A stretch of 64,000 nt of DNA, taken from positions 1 to 64,000 of the forward strand of contig NZ_JANUFD010000018.1 of the NCBI RefSeq assembly GCF_024807945.1, written 5' to 3'. The notes under the pieces are model-generated. The model searched no databases, was not told the origin of the DNA, and worked only from the letters and a program-made list of their open reading frames with translations. Positions 24,538 through 31,658 of this stretch are shown here, piece after piece. The stretch's first letter is position 1. The number at the start of each line of letters is the position of its first letter. A program made the translations under genes and the position numbers. The stretch comes from Pseudomonas sp. JUb42 (GTDB lineage Bacteria; Pseudomonadota; Gammaproteobacteria; Pseudomonadales; Pseudomonadaceae).

Positions 24538-25683
24538 ATGGCTAATCAAGCAATCAGAATTGGTGGACTGTTTTCCGACTCCGGTATTACCGCCGCCTCG
24601 GAACGCTCCATGTTACGCGGAACACAATTTGCCATTGAGCAAGTCAATGCCGAGGGCGGCGTCAATGGCCGGCCCTTTGAATTGATCGTGCGTAATACCG
24701 AATCCACACCTGCGCTCTATGCCATGCATGTCGAATCATTGATTCGTGAGCAAGGCCTGAAGTTCTTCCTCGGTTGCTATACCTCCAGTACCCGCAAGGC
24801 GGCGATTCCCGTATTGGAGCGCTATGACGCGCTGTTGTTGTACCCGGTGTTCTACGAAGGCTTCGAATATTCACGCAATGTGATTTATACCGGAGGTACG
24901 CAAAACCATAACACCGTGCCTTTGGCCCGCTACATGCTCGAACATTACGGCAATCGGGTGCTGATGATCGGCTCGGAATATGTCTACCCCTATGAAACCA
25001 ATCGCCTGATGAGCGACCTGCTGTACGAGCACGGCGGCACCAAGCTGGGCGAGTATTACCTGCCGCTGAGCGCCGGCCCCCATGACTTTGACAAGTTGAT
25101 CGAAAAGGCCCGCCAGCTGCAGCCTTCGTTCATTTTCGCCACTGTGGTCGGGCGCAGCATGAATCACCTATACCGCGCCTATGCCGAGGCCGATCTGGAC
25201 CCGGCGCGCATGCCGATTGCCAGCCTGGTCACCACGGAAACCGATATCCAGGAGATGGGGCCGGAGCTGGCCATGGGGCATATTTCCGCCGCCAGTTATT
25301 TCCAGTCGGTGGACACCCCCCTCAACCGCCGTGTCATTGCCGAGTATCGCGAGCGCTTCGGCCAGCATCAGGTCACCGACCGCTGCTGGGAGTCGGCCTA
25401 TTTCCAGGTCCATCTGTTGGCCAAGGCTCTGCGCCAGGCCCAGGGCGAGGATGTCGAAGATGTACTGCAGGCCATGCGCGGGCTGGAGCTGGATGCCCCG
25501 CAAGGGCGGGTGCGGGTCGATCCGGACAATCATCACACCGCACTGTTTTCCCGTATCGGCCGGGTCAACCGCGACGGCCAGTTCGACCTGCTGCGTGAAA
25601 GCCGCCAGGCCATCAAGCCCGACCCTTATGCCATCGCCCCTGGCCTGAACGACTGGTCCAGCACGCCGGAGAGCCAGCCATGA
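24538..25683 (+). CDS. amiC: AmiC-like amide/urea sensor protein
   Basis: A cytoplasmic type I binding-protein fold (381 aa) homologous to P. aeruginosa AmiC, which sequesters the antiterminator AmiR until an amide ligand binds. The ATG at 24538 gives MANQAIRIGGLFSDSG, with no signal peptide; a longer open frame reaches 24076 but runs through leader and REP sequence. The ligand region reads GCYTSSTRKAAIPV and YPVFYEGFEYSRNV. Where AmiC has YPTPYEG, the Thr that I recall as contacting the ligand is Val here. The C-terminal part PDPYAIAPGLNDWS also matches AmiC. It overlaps the amiR-like gene by 4 bp. It is related to UrtA of the facing operon. Confidence 0.88.
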   Translation: MANQAIRIGGLFSDSGITAASERSMLRGTQFAIEQVNAEGGVNGRPFELIVRNTESTPALYAMHVESLIREQGLKFFLGCYTSSTRKAAIPVLERYDALLLYPVFYEGFEYSRNVIYTGGTQNHNTVPLARYMLEHYGNRVLMIGSEYVYPYETNRLMSDLLYEHGGTKLGEYYLPLSAGPHDFDKLIEKARQLQPSFIFATVVGRSMNHLYRAYAEADLDPARMPIASLVTTETDIQEMGPELAMGHISAASYFQSVDTPLNRRVIAEYRERFGQHQVTDRCWESAYFQVHLLAKALRQAQGEDVEDVLQAMRGLELDAPQGRVRVDPDNHHTALFSRIGRVNRDGQFDLLRESRQAIKPDPYAIAPGLNDWSSTPESQP

Positions 25684-26309
25684 CCCTGCGTGCCGCGAAG
25701 AAGCGCTATCGCCCGGAGAGCAGCGGCGGCATCAAGGACTTGCGCGAGATCAGCGTGCTGGTCCTGCACCCCGATGACGAAGACGGGCGCAACCTGATCG
25801 CCCAGCTCAAGCGCATCGGCTGCCAGGTGCGGGTGCAGTGGCCAATTCCGGAGCGCCTGCCCGGCGAGGTCGAGGTGATTGTCCTGGCCGTATCGCCGGA
25901 GAGCCTGGCGACCAACACACCCTGGCTGTTCCAGAACGGCACGCCGCCGATCATCCCGGTGATTGCCTACGAGAACCCGATCATTGTCGAAGCCCTGTTG
26001 CAGCTCAATGCCAGCGCAGTAATCCCCTCGCCGGTCAAGTCGTTCGGCCTGCTGGCGGCCCTGGCGATCACCCTGAACCAGTCGCGCAAGGCCCGGGAAC
26101 GGGAGAAACACGTCAAGCGCCTGGAAGGCCGGATGGCGGTGATGCGCACGGTGCAGCAGGCGAAAATCATCCTGATCGAAACCAAGGGTATGTCCGAAAT
26201 AGACGCCTATAACGCTCTGCGTGACCAGGCCATGGCCAAGCGTGAACCGGTGGAGAAAATCGCCGAGGCCCTGGTCAAGGCCCATGAACTGTTCCAGCAA
26301 ACCAGTTAA
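25680..26309 (+). CDS. amiR: AmiR-like ANTAR transcription antiterminator
   Basis: A 209-aa homologue of AmiR. The N-terminal pseudo-receiver domain (ISVLVLHPDDEDGRNLIAQL) lacks a phosphorylation site, as in AmiR. A coiled coil follows (about residues 135-160, REKHVKRLEGRMAVMRTVQQ). The C-terminal ANTAR RNA-binding domain has AKIILIETKGMSEIDAYNAL and KREPVEKIAEAL. ANTAR proteins bind hexaloop hairpins in leader RNA and prevent termination. Likely targets are the three elements at 23718, 24303 and 26351. Co-translation with the AmiC-like gene supports a sensor/effector pair. Confidence 0.9.
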   Translation: MTLRAAKKRYRPESSGGIKDLREISVLVLHPDDEDGRNLIAQLKRIGCQVRVQWPIPERLPGEVEVIVLAVSPESLATNTPWLFQNGTPPIIPVIAYENPIIVEALLQLNASAVIPSPVKSFGLLAALAITLNQSRKAREREKHVKRLEGRMAVMRTVQQAKIILIETKGMSEIDAYNALRDQAMAKREPVEKIAEALVKAHELFQQTS

Positions 26310-26350
26310 CGACAGCCTGTGCGCTGTCGCCTGAAGGCGGCAGCCTTTCT

Positions 26351-26430
26351 GCGCGGAAGTTGCCATACGCCCGTCTTCGGCAGGTATGGAGCACCGCGTA
26401 GCGACCGGCGTGGACAACGGCGTCCTCCGG
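26351..26430 (+). promoter_or_regulatory. Structured RNA element, copy B (amidase leader), ANTAR-type hexaloop
   Basis: CGCGG (26352-26356) pairs with CCGCG (26394-26398). CCATAC (26363-26368) pairs with GTATGG (26384-26389), a compensated change from CCCTAC/GTAGGG in copies A and C. GCC-CGTCTTC-GGC caps it with an AG bulge. The second hairpin is CCGG (26405-26408)/CCGG (26427-26430) enclosing GGAC-AACGGC-GTCC (26412-26425), again with loop A1 and G4. It lies between the amiR-like gene and the amidase. Just before it, CGACAGC-CTGTGC-GCTGTCG (about 26310-26329) forms another hexaloop hairpin without the A1/G4 pattern. Confidence 0.72.
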
Positions 26431-26440
26431 AAAACGACAA

Positions 26441-26475
26441 CGCCCTCCCCTTTGTTGGGCGCCCGTCATCATTTT
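26441..26475 (+). terminator. Possible weak terminator before the amidase
   Basis: CGCCC (26441-26445) pairs with GGGCG (26457-26461), followed by CCGTCATCATTTTC. The T-run is short and offset, so termination would be weak or factor-dependent. It sits directly after RNA copy B and before the amidase ribosome binding site (AACGGAGAAACACC). Confidence 0.3.
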
Positions 26476-26491
26476 CTAACGGAGAAACACC

Positions 26492-28030
26492 ATGTCCATT
26501 CCACGTCCCGTCAAAACCGACATCCTGCTGGCCGCCCAGGACCACGGCTACACCCTGGATGACGCCGAGGTCGAAGCCTTCCTGCGCCTGTCCGACGGTG
26601 CCTTGAACAGCTATGACAGCGTTGATGCGCTTTACCAGAGCCATATCGCCAAAGTGGCGCCACAGCGGGAGTTTTCCCGCCCCGAAGCCAAGGACAACAG
26701 CCACCGCGCCTGGTACGTGCAGACCCAAATCAAAGGCAGCGGTCAGGGTCCCCTGGCGGGCAAGACCGTGGTCATCAAGGACAACGTCTCGGTCGCCGGC
26801 GTACCCATGGCCAACGGCTCCATGAGCATCGACGGCTATGTGCCCAGCGAAGACGCCACGGTGGTCAAGCGCCTGCTGGCGGCGGGCGCGACCATTGTCG
26901 GCAAATCCGTATGTGAAGACCTGTGCTTCTCCGGCGCCAGTTTCACTTCGGCGTCCGGCGCAGTGCTCAACCCCTGGGACAAGACCCGCAATGCCGGGGG
27001 GTCCTCCAGTGGCAGCGCGGTGCTGGTAGCCACGGGCGAAGCGGACCTCGCCATAGGCGGCGACCAGGGCGGTTCGATCCGCATGCCTTCGGCCTGGAGC
27101 GGCATTGTCGGGCACAAGCCGACCTACAGCCTGGTGCCCTACACCGGCGGTTTCCCCATCGAACGCACCATTGACCACCTCGGCCCCATGGGCCGCAGCG
27201 TGAAAGAAGTGGCGGTGATGCTCGACGTGCTGGCCGGGGCCGATGGCCTGGACCCACGGCAGAAAAAAGTCCCGGAACACACCGACACCGTCTCGACCCT
27301 GCATCTGGGCGTGGCCGGCCTGAAGATCGGCCTGCTCAAGGAAGGCTTCAACGTGCCCGGCGTCTCCCAGGAAGCGGTGGACGCACTGGTCAAGGCCGGG
27401 GCGGCGAAACTTGAAAGCCTGGGCGCCAGCGTCGGCGAAGCCAGCGCACCCTGGCACAGCGGCGTGGCCATGGACCTGTGGAATGTCATCGCCACGGACG
27501 GCGCTGCTTACCAAATGCTGCAAGGCAACGGCTACGGCATGAACTTCGACGGCTACTACGATCCGGACATCATGGCCTGGTTCGGCAAAAACCGGATCAA
27601 GCATGCCAACCAGCTCTCCGCTACCGTGCGCTCGGTGGCCCTGACCGGTCACTACAGCCTGAAGAACCTCTACGGTGCCTACTACGCCAAGGCGCGCATG
27701 CTGGTGGCCGAGCTGACTCGCCAGTACGACGAAGCGCTCAAGCAATACGACGTGCTGATCATGCCGACCATCCCCTTCGTCGCCACGCCCCTGACCGCCG
27801 CTGATGCGCCTATCGAAGAATACTTCGTCAGCGCCCTGGACATGCTCAGCAACACTGCGCCGTTCGACCTCTCCGGCCACCCAGCGACATCGGTACCGGC
27901 AGGCCTGGCCGACGGCCTGCCGGTGGGTCTGATGATTGTCGCTGCGCGTTTCAACGATGCGCTGGGCCTGCGCGTTGCCGCTGCCTTTGAGCAAGTGCGT
28001 GGCCCGTTTGGTTTGCCCAAGCAAGGCTGA
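26492..28030 (+). CDS. Amidase, nitrile-hydratase-associated (AmdA-like) type
   Basis: A 512-aa amidase-signature hydrolase that converts amides to acid plus ammonia. The Lys is in TVVIKDNVSVAGVPM, the cis-Ser loop is NAGGSSSGSAVLVATG, and the nucleophile region is IGGDQGGSIRMPSAWSGIVG. Long stretches such as CEDLCFSGASFT, PYTGGFPIERTIDHLGPMGR and WNVIATDGAAYQML recall the Rhodococcus enantioselective amidase that accompanies nitrile hydratase. No nitrile hydratase is present here. The AmiCR pair and RNA copy B upstream suggest amide-induced expression. Ammonia release complements the divergent urease. Confidence 0.92.
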   Translation: MSIPRPVKTDILLAAQDHGYTLDDAEVEAFLRLSDGALNSYDSVDALYQSHIAKVAPQREFSRPEAKDNSHRAWYVQTQIKGSGQGPLAGKTVVIKDNVSVAGVPMANGSMSIDGYVPSEDATVVKRLLAAGATIVGKSVCEDLCFSGASFTSASGAVLNPWDKTRNAGGSSSGSAVLVATGEADLAIGGDQGGSIRMPSAWSGIVGHKPTYSLVPYTGGFPIERTIDHLGPMGRSVKEVAVMLDVLAGADGLDPRQKKVPEHTDTVSTLHLGVAGLKIGLLKEGFNVPGVSQEAVDALVKAGAAKLESLGASVGEASAPWHSGVAMDLWNVIATDGAAYQMLQGNGYGMNFDGYYDPDIMAWFGKNRIKHANQLSATVRSVALTGHYSLKNLYGAYYAKARMLVAELTRQYDEALKQYDVLIMPTIPFVATPLTAADAPIEEYFVSALDMLSNTAPFDLSGHPATSVPAGLADGLPVGLMIVAARFNDALGLRVAAAFEQVRGPFGLPKQG

Positions 28031-28090
28031 TTGAACAGTGGGGCATCGACGGGATGCCCCACTCCACCACACCATTGAAGGAGTACCCGA

Positions 28091-28669
28091 ATGCAACAAA
28101 GACTCTGGAAAGTCGGCCTGAGCGCCGCGCTGTGCATATTGCCCGGCCTGGCCCTGGCCCACCCCGGCCACGATGAATCAGGCCTGCTCGCGGGGATCAG
28201 CCACCCGCTAAGCGGCCTCGATCACCTGCTGGCGATGGTTGCCGTCGGGCTGTGGGCGGCCCAGCAACAAGGTGCCCGCCGCTGGCAACTACCGCTGACA
28301 TTTCTCGCCAGCATGCTGCTGGGGGGCCTGCTGGGTTTTGCCGGTTGGTCGTTGCCTGGGGTCGAGTCGGGCATCGCCGCCTCGGTCCTGGCCTTCGGCC
28401 TGATCGTGATGATCGGCGCGCGCCTGCCCGCCCTTGTGGCCTTGGGGACTACCGCAGTATTTGGTATCTGCCATGGTATTGCCCACGGTATGGAACTGCC
28501 TGAGATGAACAGCCCGTGGGCCTACGCCGCAGGCTTTCTGCTGGCAACTGCGGTCCTGCATGGCGCAGGTTATGCCGTGCTGCGCCTGTTGCCGAAAAGC
28601 AGCGTGGCGATCGCTCGTTGGGCGGGTGGGGTTTGTGCAGTGTTCGGGATCGGGTTGCTGGTGGGTTGA
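28091..28669 (+). CDS. HupE/UreJ family membrane protein
   Basis: A 192-aa inner-membrane protein with a cleavable signal peptide (ending LPGLALA), then HPGHDESGLLAG, the family signature HPLSGLDHLLAMVAVGLWA, and about six hydrophobic segments with a second His cluster, GICHGIAHGMELPE. HupE/UreJ proteins are secondary nickel or cobalt permeases. Its position 60 bp after the amidase, in a locus that also encodes urease, supports nickel supply for UreC. Metal specificity is inferred. Confidence 0.88.
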   Translation: MQQRLWKVGLSAALCILPGLALAHPGHDESGLLAGISHPLSGLDHLLAMVAVGLWAAQQQGARRWQLPLTFLASMLLGGLLGFAGWSLPGVESGIAASVLAFGLIVMIGARLPALVALGTTAVFGICHGIAHGMELPEMNSPWAYAAGFLLATAVLHGAGYAVLRLLPKSSVAIARWAGGVCAVFGIGLLVG

Positions 28670-28682
28670 GGCAGTGAACTCT

Positions 28683-28773
28683 GTGGGAGCGAATTCATTC
28701 GCGACGACGGCATTCCAGGCAATGAAAATATAGTGACTGTACTAGCCCCTTCGCGGATGAATCCGCTCCCACA
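28683..28773. repeat. REP pair, GGGAGCGAATTC type
   Basis: GTGGGAGCGAATTCATTCGCG and TCGCGGATGAATCCGCTCCCAC flank about 50 bases of spacer after the HupE/UreJ gene. Extra fragments of the right arm continue to about 28800. Confidence 0.8.
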
Positions 28774-28815
28774 GTCCTCTCTCACAGTCCTCTTCCACAG
28801 AGTTATCTGGCTCGC

Positions 28816-29511
28816 TTACAAAATCAAACCACCATTTGCCGCCGTGGCAGCCGACAGATCCTGCGCCCCCACTACTTGCACTGCCGAGTCATCAACGGCA
28901 GTGAAAGTGCCTCCGCTGTCCTGCAAGGCATCGGTCAGGATGAACGTCTGTCCGGGCGCTGTGGTGGTATGGGTCACGCTGGCAACGGTATTGGCCAGAG
29001 CCGCCGCGCCTGTTGCGGTGGCCAGTGACGCAGGCGTGGCATCCACGCTGCTGAGGAAGGTACGCGCGGCAGCCGCCGCCGTGGCACCCGAGTAACCGGC
29101 GATCTCGGCACTGGTGTCCAGTTGCGCAGTAAAGGCCTTGGCCGCTGTCAGCTTATTGGCCACTGCCGTGGCATCGCCAGCGCCGGCCGAGCTCTGAATC
29201 TGATAGGCGGCCTGGGCCTGAGTCACCGCGCCAGCATCGATCTGCGCCACCCAGAAAGCCAATCCGGCGGACTCAGGGCTGCGGTTGAACAACGACAGAT
29301 AAATCGACGACACTTTCTGCGCCGTAGTGGTACCGGCAAACAGCACCTGGGATTCGGTTGACGCGGAAAACCCGGCGACGATCCCGGCCACGCTGCCACC
29401 GGAGGCATCGATATTGGCCGCCCAATACGCCAGGCCTACCGGGTCGGCCGGGCGACCGAAATAGGCGATATAAAGCTGCTGGACCTGATCGAAATACGTC
29501 GAAGCCGCCAT
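28816..29511 (-). CDS. DUF4214 domain protein
   Basis: A 231-aa protein starting MAASTYFDQVQQLYIAYFGRPADPVGLAYWAA, the hallmark of the DUF4214 repeat. A second unit follows at about residue 60 (IYLSLFNRSPESAGLAFWVAQ). The remaining residues are Ala/Thr-rich and acidic, ending in a hydrophobic GGLIL, compatible with type I secretion. DUF4214 usually decorates large S-layer or RTX-like proteins; here it is nearly the whole protein, and no secretion genes are adjacent. Start at the ATG at 29511. Function unknown. Confidence 0.78.
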   Translation of the reverse strand: MAASTYFDQVQQLYIAYFGRPADPVGLAYWAANIDASGGSVAGIVAGFSASTESQVLFAGTTTAQKVSSIYLSLFNRSPESAGLAFWVAQIDAGAVTQAQAAYQIQSSAGAGDATAVANKLTAAKAFTAQLDTSAEIAGYSGATAAAAARTFLSSVDATPASLATATGAAALANTVASVTHTTTAPGQTFILTDALQDSGGTFTAVDDSAVQVVGAQDLSAATAANGGLIL

Positions 29512-29681
29512 CGATTGAACACTCCACTCTACGGACAAATTGCTTGAAAAAATGCGCTGCCCCGCTGGCAACAGGCTAGCAATGGCAGATTAGCACACCA
29601 CCCAAAAGGCCCAAGCGTGGGACGCCGAACGGACAGGCTGTTCATAAAAGCGATGGGACTGAACGGATCACGAGGCCAGAA

Positions 29682-30113
29682 ATGAACAAAGACATCAGCG
29701 AAATCGACGGCAGTTGCCATTGCGGTGGCGTGCGCTTCCATGTGCGCCTGGCCGACGGTCTGCACAGCGCCCGCCGCTGTGACTGCTCCTACTGCCGCAT
29801 GCGCGGCGCGGTGGTGGTCAGTGCGCGACTCGAAGACTTTCAGATTACCGCCGGGGCCGAGCTTCTGACGCTGTATGAATTTCATACCCGCACGGCCAAA
29901 CATTATTTCTGCTCACGCTGCGGGATCTACACCCACCATCAACGGCGCTCCGACCCGCAACTCTACGGGATCAATGCGGCGTGCCTGGAGGGGGTCAGTC
30001 CGTTTGATTTTGCCGAAGTACCGGTGAATGACGGGACGGTGCACCCTTCTGACCATCCGGACCGCAAAGGGGATGGGGTGATTGGGGTATTGAGGTTTGT
30101 GCCAAAGGCTTGA
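29682..30113 (+). CDS. GFA family zinc-binding protein
   Basis: A 143-aa GFA/CENP-V-fold protein, third in this window. Cys motifs: GSCHCGGVRFHV, RRCDCSYCRMRG and FCSRCGIYTHH. Its Cys spacing (CDCSYC) differs from the tandem pair at 9-10 kb, so it is a separate lineage and not a recent copy. It is monocistronic, with a hairpin after the stop. Confidence 0.85.
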   Translation: MNKDISEIDGSCHCGGVRFHVRLADGLHSARRCDCSYCRMRGAVVVSARLEDFQITAGAELLTLYEFHTRTAKHYFCSRCGIYTHHQRRSDPQLYGINAACLEGVSPFDFAEVPVNDGTVHPSDHPDRKGDGVIGVLRFVPKA

Positions 30114-30130
30114 TCAGCCGCTGAAAATCG

Positions 30131-30154
30131 TAGGAGCCTGCGTGCCGGCTCCTA
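30131..30154 (+). terminator. Hairpin after the GFA gene
   Basis: TAGGAGCC (30131-30138) and GGCTCCTA (30147-30154) form a perfect 8-bp stem with an 8-base loop, shortly after the stop at 30113. Only CAAGTCC follows, so the terminator is weak. The arms resemble the outer part of the GGAGC REP units. Confidence 0.5.
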
Positions 30155-30199
30155 CAAGTCCTCATGCCAAATCAGCTGACTGCACCCTGTTTCAGGTTA

Positions 30200-31387
30200 T
30201 CAATCAGGCTCGCTATTCAAGCCCTGTCCTTGTTGATCCATCTGTTCCAACTCGCTGCGCGCCGCCGCGTGGTTTTGCCTGGCCGCCAGGGTCAGCCAGC
30301 GCCGGGCCTGATCATAATTGGCGTCCACACCTAAACCATATCGATACAAATAACCCAACCGGTACTGTGCAGCGATCTTGCCCTGCTGCGCCGCCAATCG
30401 ATACAGACGTGCCGCCTCGGAATAATTGCGGACGACTCCCTCTCCCGACTCGTACAACCAGGCGAGTTGCATCTGACCTTCCTTGTTGTTCACGTCAGCG
30501 GCCTTTTTGAACCAGGTATACGCCTGGAAATCATCACGCGGGACTTCAGCGCCAATCTTGTAGAGGGAAGCCAGCTTGAGCATCGCCTGCTCGTTCCCCT
30601 GATTTGCAGAAAGGCTCAGATATTTGATTGCCTGTCCGATATCCGGCGGCCCGGCGCGCTCATCTCGATACTTCTGGCCCAGATTGTACTGGGCATCGGC
30701 ATCGCCCTGCTCCGCTGCGAGCCGATACCACTGCATCGCCAGAGGGAGATCCTGACGCACACCGATACCGAACTCGTAGAATCGACCGACATTATTTTGT
30801 GCAACTTTCCAGTTCTGCCTGGCGGCGGACTGGAACAAGTCCATGGCCGCGCTCAAATCCTTGGGCATGCCAAACCCATTTTCATAGTTGAGGGCAAGAT
30901 TGCTTTGTGCCGGAGCATTGCCCTGATCGGCGGCAAGACGCAGCCAACGGTTACTTGCAGCGTAGCTCTGCTCTACCCCCATGCCCGCGCCATAACAAAT
31001 ACCCAGTATACCCTGCGCCTCTGCCAGACCTTGTTTGGCCGCCAACTCAAACAGTCTTGCGGCTTCACGCGGATCCCTGGGCACGCCTTTACCGCTCAAT
31101 AACAGACTTCCCAGCGCATACTGGCCCTCGGCATCGCCCTGGGCTGCGGCTTGCTGGTAAAGCCATATGGCGTGCTGCATATCCTTCTCGACGCCATCGC
31201 CCAGCTCGTACTTGAGCCCCAGGCGCGCCTGTGCACGCGCATAGCCATGTTCATCAGGCAGCTTGAGTTTTAAAGCGGGCACGGGGCCAATGGGCTTGTC
31301 AGGCGTAAGCGAATCCTGCGATTCAGCCTGGACAAAGAGGGCGAATACGCAAAGCAAAAACATCAACGATAGAGATGAGAGGCGCAC
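30200..31387 (-). CDS. Sel1-repeat (SLR) protein, exported
   Basis: A 395-aa protein of nine consecutive Sel1 repeats (36-residue helix pairs such as AQYRLGYLYRYGLGV...ARRWLTLAAR) from about residue 40 to the end. The N-terminal hydrophobic signal is MRLSSLSLMFLLCVFALFVQA. I choose the GTG at 31387 because AAGGA lies 7 bases upstream and it starts the signal peptide directly; an open frame to 31561 has no such site. Sel1 arrays are protein-interaction scaffolds. The partner is unknown. Confidence 0.82.
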   Translation of the reverse strand: MRLSSLSLMFLLCVFALFVQAESQDSLTPDKPIGPVPALKLKLPDEHGYARAQARLGLKYELGDGVEKDMQHAIWLYQQAAAQGDAEGQYALGSLLLSGKGVPRDPREAARLFELAAKQGLAEAQGILGICYGAGMGVEQSYAASNRWLRLAADQGNAPAQSNLALNYENGFGMPKDLSAAMDLFQSAARQNWKVAQNNVGRFYEFGIGVRQDLPLAMQWYRLAAEQGDADAQYNLGQKYRDERAGPPDIGQAIKYLSLSANQGNEQAMLKLASLYKIGAEVPRDDFQAYTWFKKAADVNNKEGQMQLAWLYESGEGVVRNYSEAARLYRLAAQQGKIAAQYRLGYLYRYGLGVDANYDQARRWLTLAARQNHAAARSELEQMDQQGQGLNSEPD

Positions 31388-31658
31388 GTTCGATCCTTGT
31401 GTGCGGAGTTCGTAATACGATCCATGTAGTCCTGATAGTGCCAGCGAAAACATAGCAATCAAGTGGCCACTATGATCGCTGCTTTTCCGATTTCTGTCTT
31501 GCCTCACATCGGTGGCGCATTCGGCAGGCGTCGCGGACGCTGGAAAACTAATGAGCAGCATTCATCAGTTCATGCCAAATAGTGCAATTATCAGCTGCCA
31601 TCGTTATGTTCTAGCATCACAGGCCCCCGCCATACCATCGGCCGTATCGAGGAACCCC

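Noticed and set aside
26338..26354. A GG-N10-GC sigma-54-like match directly before the amidase element
   Set aside because: It would place the transcription start inside RNA copy B, unlike the two other leaders, and the flanking bases fit poorly.
26306..28171. A 621-codon open frame antisense to the amidase
   Set aside because: It mirrors a clear amidase with intact catalytic motifs. High-GC genes often leave long open antisense frames, and the translation shows no domain and runs through RNA copy B and the next gene's start.
31388..31561. Upstream ATG start for the Sel1-repeat protein
   Set aside because: The GTG at 31387 has an AAGGA site and directly begins a signal peptide; the 58-residue extension has neither.
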